A stretch of DNA of 5,038 nucleotides, taken from assembly GCA_043820045.1 (NCBI GenBank), contig JBDREF010000181.1, forward strand, positions 1 through 5,038, written 5' to 3'. The translations under genes and the position numbers were made by a program. The notes below the pieces were generated by a model. The model worked only from the letters and a program-made list of their open reading frames with translations, was not told the DNA's origin and searched no databases. This DNA comes from JBDREF01 sp043820045. GTDB taxonomy: Bacteria > Planctomycetota > Phycisphaerae > Sedimentisphaerales > Anaerobacaceae. Of this stretch, positions 1-5,038 are shown piece by piece (the stretch's first letter is position 1; every line of letters begins with the position of its first letter).

Positions 1-1296
1 GAAAACTTCCGTCCACGGCTTGATCTGGCCTAATTCAGCCCGTTTTCTGCCGTATCCGACGTCCGCCGGCGCACCTAAGTACTCCATGAATTTCACAAGC
101 TCTTCCTTATGCAGCGTCCCCGGCAGACAATACCACGGCTCGGCCCCCACGTATGCGCTCAGCTCGTACATTTCATGCAGACTGTACGGGTCGGTCTGGT
201 GACTCTGATAGGGTCCGTATTCCCGGCTTTGCCGGTTAGAATACGAATACGACTGCATCGGCGGAGCAATCGAATTGTCGATTGTGCTGCCGCCGGTTTG
301 CAGATACCTGATAGCTCCGGGATTGAATTGCCTGATCGCCGCAATCAGATCGTCCCGAAACGCCGTCGGATTCGAGTCTCCCTCCATCCAAAGCTCGATA
401 TCATCGACCAGCACATCTCCTCCGGCCGCTTCGAGCCTGAAAAGCAGATGATCGTCGCTCCCCTCCGAGCTGTCCTGCGGCACTTTATCGACAACGATAA
501 TCTGGTCGTACAGCCTCCATCCGGTGCCGAGTTCGACCTGCTTTGCCTCGCCCCACTTAGATGCTCCGATGGTGAGCTTGGGGCTGCCTGTTTTCGCCTT
601 GGCCCAGAACCGAACATGCCACCGGCCGTTCAACTCGCCGTATCGATGATAATGCGTACTCAGCAGATAGTGAGCCTTGCCGGCGGAGCCTTTGAGATTC
701 AGTGCCGCATGCCCGAATACCCCGGGGGGCACGTCGCCGATGGATATTTCATTGTTCTTGGAAGTCCAGTATCCGTCCAGGCTGCGAAACTGCCCGTCCT
801 CCAGTCTGAATGCCTCTACGAGAAGCCCGCCGTTAGGAGGTCCCAGCTCGACCTTCTTGTCGAACTCAATGTACATGAAATCCTGCATCTTGCCCTGGTG
901 CATTACCTTCTTCGAGCTGACGGCCTTGATCTTGCCGCTGATGCCTTTTGACGGCCCGGAAAGAATCGTATAGTAGCCATGCTCGGCCATCAAATCCTGC
1001 CACCACTGCGGCTGACTGAACCACGAGGTTGCCCCGTATTCATCCTGGCTGGGCCCGAAATGACACTGCCGGTACGCCGTACCTTCGAAGTTCTCATGGG
1101 CGCGTTTCTTGGCCAGTACCGCACCGGAGTAGTATGAGTCACCACCAAGATTGATTCCGAATCGGACCGTGTCCTTCACAAGCACAGTATCGGTCAACTC
1201 CACGACAGTTGCATCGGCCGTTGCGGCTCCTGCTGAGGCTCCAATTGAAGTTGCGAGAATGACAATTGCAGATATTCCAAATCTTATGAGTCTCAT
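1..1296 (-). CDS. Secreted carbohydrate-binding, GH51/GH-A-like glycosidase (C-terminus beyond the window)
   Basis: An uninterrupted minus-strand frame of 432 codons starts at ATG 1296-1294 and is cut by the left edge. Residues 1-28 look like a Sec signal peptide: MRLIRF, a hydrophobic stretch, then small residues (SAGAATADA). Residues 44-80 (FGINLGGDSYY...YRQCHFGP) form a conserved-looking N-terminal block. Residues about 190-303 resemble a CBM_4_9-type jelly roll, with an aromatic-rich middle and the closing VLVDDIELW. From about 310 the sequence turns GH51/clan GH-A-like: NPGAIRYLQTGG, then YELSAYVGAEPWYC, then RKRAELGQIKPW. In that family this last block lies just before the acid/base Asn-Glu, which would fall outside the window, so activity cannot be judged. 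The likely role is extracellular or periplasmic glycan cleavage, perhaps of arabinose-containing substrates, but substrate is inference. An in-frame GTG at 1311-1309 is an alternative start; the ATG has only a weak ribosome-binding site. It diverges from the glycosidase at 1505. Confidence 0.8.
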   Translation of the reverse strand, partial: MRLIRFGISAIVILATSIGASAGAATADATVVELTDTVLVKDTVRFGINLGGDSYYSGAVLAKKRAHENFEGTAYRQCHFGPSQDEYGATSWFSQPQWWQDLMAEHGYYTILSGPSKGISGKIKAVSSKKVMHQGKMQDFMYIEFDKKVELGPPNGGLLVEAFRLEDGQFRSLDGYWTSKNNEISIGDVPPGVFGHAALNLKGSAGKAHYLLSTHYHRYGELNGRWHVRFWAKAKTGSPKLTIGASKWGEAKQVELGTGWRLYDQIIVVDKVPQDSSEGSDDHLLFRLEAAGGDVLVDDIELWMEGDSNPTAFRDDLIAAIRQFNPGAIRYLQTGGSTIDNSIAPPMQSYSYSNRQSREYGPYQSHQTDPYSLHEMYELSAYVGAEPWYCLPGTLHKEELVKFMEYLGAPADVGYGRKRAELGQIKPWTEVF

Positions 1297-1361
1297 GGGC
1301 TGCTTACTCACTCTTCGCCTGTGCCTTATCGACGGGTTACTGTACAAGTTCCATTGTCACA

Positions 1362-1390
1362 CATATATCAGATTTGCGCCGGCAAGGCAA
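1362..1390 (-). promoter_or_regulatory. Candidate sigma70-type promoter for the minus-strand gene
   Basis: Read on the minus strand, TTGCCT (1390-1385) is followed after 17 bases by TATATG (1367-1362). A TG one base upstream of the -10 hexamer makes an extended -10 (TGATATATG). Transcription would begin near 1355, giving a leader of about 60 bases. Each hexamer matches consensus at four of six positions. The position in the divergent gap and the ideal spacing support the call, but such matches also arise by chance. Confidence 0.35.
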
Positions 1391-1417
1391 CTCATATGAC
1401 CTTCTGTTGGAACATTC

Positions 1418-1440
1418 CTCAAGGACAAATACATCTTGAG
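1418..1440. repeat. Inverted repeat, possible operator
   Basis: CTCAAG (1418-1423) and CTTGAG (1435-1440) form a perfect 6-base inverted repeat with 11 bases between the arms. The flanks are partly complementary when aligned outward (7 of 9 positions). The right arm overlaps the -35 hexamer of the plus-strand glycosidase promoter, where a dimeric repressor would block RNA polymerase. The short length means chance is a real alternative. No regulator gene is visible in the window. Confidence 0.3.
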
Positions 1441-1464
1441 AACAGGCCGGCACACGAGTACAAT
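1436..1464 (+). promoter_or_regulatory. Sigma70-type promoter for the secreted glycosidase
   Basis: TTGAGA (1436-1441) and TACAAT (1459-1464) are separated by exactly 17 bases. The -10 matches consensus at five of six positions and the -35 at four of six. Transcription would start near 1471, leaving a leader of about 34 bases that contains the strong ribosome-binding site. The promoter occupies the upstream in-frame TTG codon, which argues against translation starting there. Confidence 0.6.
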
Positions 1465-1492
1465 TATGCAAGTTCGAAACTGTTCTTTAGTA

Positions 1493-1500
1493 AGGAAGGA
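1493..1500 (+). promoter_or_regulatory. Ribosome-binding site that fixes the glycosidase start
   Basis: A purine-rich AAGGAAGGAAA run lies directly before ATG 1505, at normal spacing for a Shine-Dalgarno element. No comparable element precedes the in-frame TTG at 1436 or the ATG at 1466. It is the main reason for choosing 1505 as the start. Confidence 0.7.
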
Positions 1501-1504
1501 AACC

Positions 1505-3670
1505 ATGTTAAGAAGACATATCGGCTGCTGCGTTTCGCTCTTGTTACTCACTATAGCCATAGCCTCGGCCCAGACTGCCGGGATGAAGCCTTTCACCATG
1601 GATTGGCGTGACAATAAGAACTCGCTTGTGAATCTATCGTTTCTTCTGGATGCTCCGGCGGGTAGAGATGGATTCATACGTTCAGAAAATGGGCACTTGG
1701 TAAAACCGAACGGCCAGCGTTTTCGCATTTGGGGGATTAACTTCACGGCCGCATCATGCTTTCCATCCAGGCAAGACGCCCCTGTCGTCGCAGCGCACCT
1801 GGCCCGCTTCGGCATCAATTGCGTCAGATTCCACTTTCTCGATTCGAACTGGTCGGGCGGCCTTTTCGTCAAAGGCAGGGACGATACGCGTGCCCTGGAT
1901 CCTCGTCAGCTCGACCGGCTGGATTATTTTATCGCCGAGCTGAAGATGCGAGGTATCTACACGAATCTGAATCTCAACGTCGGAAGAAACTACCGAAAAG
2001 GAGATGGAGTAAAGGACTACGACTATCTCGGGCTTGCCAAGGTAATAAATTACTTCGACGACCACGTTCAAATGCTGCACAAAGAATACGCCGACCAGCT
2101 TTTGACTCACCACAACCCCTACACCGGCAGCGAGTACCGCAACGAGCCGGCGGTCCTCATCGTCGAAATCGTAAACGAGAATTCCATCGTGGAGGCGTGG
2201 TTCAGCGACCGGTTGCTTGGAAAGAACACAATGAGAAATCCGGGCACGTGGACCGACATCACGGCCTCGTACGCAGTTCAGTTGACGGAAAAATATAACG
2301 CATGGTTGAGAGAGAATCTGAGCAAGACCGAGCTTGCGGAACTGCGCCGAATCGCCGGCGTTGGAGAAGGCGAGCCGATTCTCAGATTGACGAAGGACCA
2401 GTTCGACAAGGCCCCTAAAGAGCAGTTCTACCGTGAAGCCGCATTTTATATGGAGTTGGAGGACACGTACTTTCAATCGATGTACGACCACCTGAAAAAG
2501 CAGCTCGCAGTCAAATCGCTGGTCGCCGGAACGAGCGACCACAATCACTGGAAGACCGGCTATCCCCTGCTCGCTTCGACGTCAAAGCTGGATGTTGTCG
2601 ACGGCCATGTATATTGGCAACACCCGAGCTACTTAACCGACCCCAAAACAGGACAAAGAACATTCTCGATCCCCAACACGCCGATGGTCAACGAACCATT
2701 CAACTCGACCGTGGTGCAGCTTTCCCGCTCGGCCGTTGCCGGCAAGCCGTACACGATTTCGGAAACCAACCATCCGTTTCCGAATGAATACGCCTGCGAG
2801 GGTATCGGAATACTTGCGGCGTATGCGTCCTTTCACGATTGGGACGGAATATTCTTCTACACTTTCGAGCACAAAGACCCGAACGACTGGAAAGACAAAA
2901 TGCCCGGGCACTTCGAGATTCGCCCCGACCCCGTAAAGATGACAAACCTCGCAGCCTGTGCGCTGATGTTCATGAGAGGCGATATTCGCCCTGCACTGAG
3001 GACGGTCGAGAGGAACTACACAACCGAACTGATATACGAGGGCATCCGCTCGGCATCTTCGCAGCGCCCTTATTTCACGCCGGGGTTCCCCCTGTCGACC
3101 CCTTTGGAACATACGACGCGCATCGCCTCATTCGACTATGAGCCCGGCCATTATCAGGACACCGAAGCCACAAGCCCCATAGCCTCGGACACAAACGAGC
3201 TTGCATGGTATTATCCTCCACAGCAGAAGGGCCTGGTTACCATCGAAACAGAGAAATCACAGGCTCTCATTGGCTTTGTCAAAGATGACAACAAGACGCT
3301 CAAGAACCTGTCAGCATCCGTGGAAAACGAATTCTGCTCGATCATCATGACGTCTCTGGATGGAGAACCGATAGCCAGCTCGCGCAGTCTGCTTCTGGTC
3401 GCAACGGCGCGCTCGGCGAACAGCGGTATGCAGTGGAACGCCAAAACAACCTCTCTCGATAGCTGGGGGGACGCACCTCTCGTCATTGAGCCGGTCAAAG
3501 GGCAAATCAGTCTTCGCAACCTCAAGCCTTACAAGAGCGCCGAAGCATTCGCCCTGGACGGCAAGGGCAAATCACTTGGAAAGTTGCCGACCCCTGGAGC
3601 TGCGAACAGCCTCACGATAACCGTTGGCGAACCGGCGACTGTATGGTACCTAATCAAAATCAAAAGGTGA
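1505..3670 (+). CDS. Secreted clan GH-A (GH5/cellulase-like) glycoside hydrolase, subfamily not assigned
   Basis: A complete 721-residue protein. Residues 1-22 are a Sec signal peptide (MLRRHIGCCV, leucine-rich core, cleavage likely at ASA|Q). A short beta segment leads into a (beta/alpha)8 barrel from about residue 70: RFRIWGINF, then ARFGINCVRFHFLD, then the segment GIYTNLNLNVG. EIVNEN at 221-226 supplies the predicted acid/base Glu225, and YTISETNHP at 416-424 the predicted nucleophile Glu420. YTFEHKDP (452-459) resembles the barrel's final strand. A C-terminal beta region (about 500-721), including WYYPPQQKGLVTIET, probably forms an accessory sandwich. The two glutamates lie 195 residues apart, with a charged, probably helical insert around 255-335. 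Fold, retaining mechanism and export follow from clan GH-A knowledge; the substrate is unknown. A beta-galactosidase-like or mannanase-like specificity is possible. It probably cooperates with the divergent secreted protein at 1-1296. Confidence 0.85.
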   Translation: MLRRHIGCCVSLLLLTIAIASAQTAGMKPFTMDWRDNKNSLVNLSFLLDAPAGRDGFIRSENGHLVKPNGQRFRIWGINFTAASCFPSRQDAPVVAAHLARFGINCVRFHFLDSNWSGGLFVKGRDDTRALDPRQLDRLDYFIAELKMRGIYTNLNLNVGRNYRKGDGVKDYDYLGLAKVINYFDDHVQMLHKEYADQLLTHHNPYTGSEYRNEPAVLIVEIVNENSIVEAWFSDRLLGKNTMRNPGTWTDITASYAVQLTEKYNAWLRENLSKTELAELRRIAGVGEGEPILRLTKDQFDKAPKEQFYREAAFYMELEDTYFQSMYDHLKKQLAVKSLVAGTSDHNHWKTGYPLLASTSKLDVVDGHVYWQHPSYLTDPKTGQRTFSIPNTPMVNEPFNSTVVQLSRSAVAGKPYTISETNHPFPNEYACEGIGILAAYASFHDWDGIFFYTFEHKDPNDWKDKMPGHFEIRPDPVKMTNLAACALMFMRGDIRPALRTVERNYTTELIYEGIRSASSQRPYFTPGFPLSTPLEHTTRIASFDYEPGHYQDTEATSPIASDTNELAWYYPPQQKGLVTIETEKSQALIGFVKDDNKTLKNLSASVENEFCSIIMTSLDGEPIASSRSLLLVATARSANSGMQWNAKTTSLDSWGDAPLVIEPVKGQISLRNLKPYKSAEAFALDGKGKSLGKLPTPGAANSLTITVGEPATVWYLIKIKR

Positions 3671-3709
3671 AAGACCGCCGCGGACAACACCGCTGCCTTC
3701 TACGCACGG

Positions 3710-3738
3710 TTCACTGTTTGGTGATGACGAAGCATTAT
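3710..3738 (+). promoter_or_regulatory. Weak candidate promoter for the SAM hydrolase operon
   Basis: TTCACT (3710-3715) and CATTAT (3733-3738) are spaced by 17 bases in the 123-base gap after the glycosidase. Each matches the sigma70 consensus at four of six positions. It would give a leader of about 50 bases. Read-through from the glycosidase promoter is the alternative, since no convincing terminator separates the two. Confidence 0.3.
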
Positions 3739-3793
3739 TCAGCTTGAGCATGTGCAGAAGACGGTTTTTGGTAAACAGTACCGGGAGTTCAAT

Positions 3794-4519
3794 ATGATAG
3801 CCCTGCTGACAGACTTCGGCCAGGGTGAATATGTGGGCGTGATGAAGGGCGTGATTTGCAGCATTCACGCAGATGCGAAAATCGTCGATCTCTGCCACGA
3901 GATCACACCCCAGAAAATTATCGAAGCCTCCTGGCTGCTGAAGAACAATTACAGGTACTTTCCGAATGGCTCGATATTCTGCTGCGTAGCCGATCCCGGC
4001 GTCGGTACGGCCAGGAAGGCGCTAGCCGTGAAAACCGCCAGCTACTATTTTGTCGCCCCGGACAACGGCCTGCTCTGGGAAACGCTCAAAGAACAGAAAA
4101 CAATCGATATAAGAGAGATTCCCGTCCCCCGGAATGCCAGCAAAACATTTCACGGCCGCGATGTATTCGCCAAGGCGGCGGCGGAGATAGATTTGGGCCG
4201 TTTCGATACATTAGGCACGAAAACGGAAGGACTCGAAAAGCTGGAACTTTATTTAAACGCAAGAGTGGGAACCGTTGTGAGAATTGACAGTTTCGGAAAC
4301 GTAATCACTAACTTACCCAGAGAGGACAAGACCACGTATTCCGTGAATTTCGAAGGTCATAGCCACCGGATGAACTTCTATCCCAATTATCACGCGGCAA
4401 AGGATGATGAATTATTCCTCGTAGAAGGATCGTGCGGCACTCTGGAGATAAGCCTTAAGAACGGCAGTGCGAACGACAGGCTGCATCTGGACTCGGCAGC
4501 GAGAATAGAAATATCGTAG
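3794..4519 (+). CDS. S-adenosyl-L-methionine hydroxide adenosyltransferase (SAM hydrolase, DUF62 family)
   Basis: A 241-residue cytoplasmic enzyme of the SAM chlorinase/fluorinase superfamily, predicted to convert SAM and water to adenosine and methionine. Family motifs are in order: LLTDFG (4-9), IVDLCHEI (30-37), ADPGVGTAR (66-74), APDNGLL (88-94), HGRD (120-123), DSFGNVITN (165-173), and the C-terminal GSCGTLEI (212-219). Asp67, Arg74 and His120 match the Asp-Arg-His triad known in the hydrolases (D68, R75, H127 in the archaeal PH0463 enzyme). No long insertion loop of the fluorinase type is seen, so halogenation is unlikely. The start is ATG 3794, with GGGAG (3783-3787) six bases before it; an in-frame GTG at 3752 would add 14 residues that precede the family's conserved beginning. 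The cellular role of this family is poorly understood. It is followed after 3 bases by a nuclease gene. Confidence 0.92.
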   Translation: MIALLTDFGQGEYVGVMKGVICSIHADAKIVDLCHEITPQKIIEASWLLKNNYRYFPNGSIFCCVADPGVGTARKALAVKTASYYFVAPDNGLLWETLKEQKTIDIREIPVPRNASKTFHGRDVFAKAAAEIDLGRFDTLGTKTEGLEKLELYLNARVGTVVRIDSFGNVITNLPREDKTTYSVNFEGHSHRMNFYPNYHAAKDDELFLVEGSCGTLEISLKNGSANDRLHLDSAARIEIS

Positions 4520-4522
4520 AAG

Positions 4523-5014
4523 ATGAAATACCGCGCCTATATAGACATAGAAACGACGGGACTGAGCCGGCATTATGCCGATTTGACGGTCATCGGAATC
4601 GCCCTCGAAAAGGACGGGCAATGCCGCGTCGTTCAGTTCCTCGAAACGAGCCTGTCCGAGCAAAGGCTGCTCGCATCGCTGGACGGCGTCGATGAAATCT
4701 ACAGTTACAACGGCAGCCGGTTCGATCTGCCCTTTATTCGAACCAAGTTTGGCGTGGACCTGAAAGCCTGCTTCAGGCACACGGACCTCATGTACGATTG
4801 CTGGCGCAACAATCTGAAGGGCGGGTTAAAGGCCGTCGAAAGAAAGTTGGGCATAAACAGAGGTCTTAAGAATGTGGATGGATACATGGCAGTGAAGCTA
4901 TGGTACGAATACATTCACGGCAATAATAAGCAAGCCCTGTTAACTTTGCTGGAATATAATCGAGAAGACGTCGTCAACCTGCAAGTGCTCCGGCAAAAAC
5001 TCGGGGTTGAATAA
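4523..5014 (+). CDS. DEDDy 3'-5' exonuclease-like protein (RNase_H_2 / YprB-like family)
   Basis: A compact 163-residue RNase H-fold protein, predicted to be a metal-dependent 3'-5' nuclease. Exo I is YIDIETTGL with Asp8 and Glu10. Exo II is SYNGSRFDLPFI with Asp68. Exo III is EYNREDV with Tyr145 and Asp149, giving the YxxxD spacing of DEDDy enzymes. RHTDLMYDCWR (85-95) and GLKAVERKLGI (101-111) resemble conserved segments of the RNase_H_2 (PF13482) group. The length fits a lone catalytic domain, with no helicase or DNA-binding extension. All four predicted metal ligands are present, so it should be active; whether it acts on DNA or RNA cannot be told. It starts 3 bases after the SAM hydrolase stop, with only a weak purine-rich upstream stretch, suggesting translational coupling. 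There is no signal peptide; it should be cytoplasmic. Confidence 0.88.
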   Translation: MKYRAYIDIETTGLSRHYADLTVIGIALEKDGQCRVVQFLETSLSEQRLLASLDGVDEIYSYNGSRFDLPFIRTKFGVDLKACFRHTDLMYDCWRNNLKGGLKAVERKLGINRGLKNVDGYMAVKLWYEYIHGNNKQALLTLLEYNREDVVNLQVLRQKLGVE

Positions 5015-5024
5015 CGAGGTTTAT

Positions 5025-5038
5025 ATGGCGAAGCTGAT
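5025..5038 (+). CDS. Start of a further gene, cut by the right edge
   Basis: ATG at 5025 is followed by codons for Ala, Lys and Leu before the window ends. GAGG (5016-5019) lies 5 bases upstream, a normal ribosome-binding site, and the ATG begins 10 bases after the exonuclease stop. This spacing suggests a third operon member. The product cannot be identified from four codons. Confidence 0.5.

Noticed and set aside
109..951. A 280-codon open frame on the plus strand
   Set aside because: It lies wholly opposite the minus-strand glycosidase, its sequence is rich in Arg, Pro and Leu without recognisable motifs, and it has no convincing ribosome-binding site. It is an antisense shadow.
1436..1504. 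Upstream TTG start for the plus-strand glycosidase
   Set aside because: It would put 23 polar residues before a normal signal peptide, it coincides with the -35 hexamer, and a strong ribosome-binding site precedes ATG 1505.
1754..2548. A 264-codon open frame on the minus strand
   Set aside because: It is antisense to the catalytic part of the glycosidase, with valine- and arginine-rich low-information sequence. The plus strand has clear GH-A motifs here.
3680..3693. Possible terminator hairpin GCGG-acaaca-CCGC after the glycosidase
   Set aside because: The stem is only 4 base pairs and no T-run follows, so it does not meet the standard for an intrinsic terminator.
3713..3779. Inverted repeat ACTGTTT / AAACAGT flanking the gap before the SAM hydrolase
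   Set aside because: Seven-base arms separated by 53 bases are close to chance expectation, and no function is suggested by their placement.
3752..3793. Upstream GTG start for the SAM hydrolase
   Set aside because: The family normally begins almost directly with the LLTDFG strand, and GGGAG is correctly placed for ATG 3794.

Overview
The window reads as a bacterial chromosome fragment of moderate GC content (about half by eye), densely coding, with two functional halves. Two secreted carbohydrate-active proteins sit beside housekeeping-type enzymes. Their domain mix, with one unclassified clan GH-A enzyme and one carbohydrate-binding plus GH-A protein, is common in polysaccharide-degrading planctomycetes and related PVC or Acidobacteria-type bacteria. 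That placement is an inference from protein style, with no marker gene to confirm it.

Left half (1-3670): two genes diverge from a 208-base intergenic region. On the minus strand a long open frame enters from position 1296 and runs off the left edge. Its 432 visible residues comprise a signal peptide, a beta-sandwich carbohydrate-binding-like segment and the first part of a GH51/GH-A-like barrel. On the plus strand (1505-3670) is a complete 721-residue secreted GH-A glycosidase with both predicted catalytic glutamates. The shared intergenic region holds a good sigma70-type promoter for the plus gene, a plausible extended -10 promoter for the minus gene, and an inverted repeat overlapping the plus promoter's -35. 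This looks like a small glycan-degradation locus with potentially shared control.

Right half (3671-5038): after a 123-base gap come two closely spaced plus-strand genes and the first codons of a third. They are a SAM hydroxide adenosyltransferase (SAM hydrolase, DUF62 family) with its Asp-Arg-His triad intact and, 3 bases later, a compact DEDDy 3'-5' exonuclease-like protein (RNase_H_2 family). Ten bases further on, a new ATG behind a GAGG ribosome-binding site runs off the right edge. Spacing implies one transcript, probably independent of the glycosidase.

No RNA gene, CRISPR array, insertion sequence or convincing intrinsic terminator was seen. No wholly new system is evident. The most notable points are the unassigned glycosidase, its divergent secreted partner, and the SAM hydrolase-nuclease pairing.
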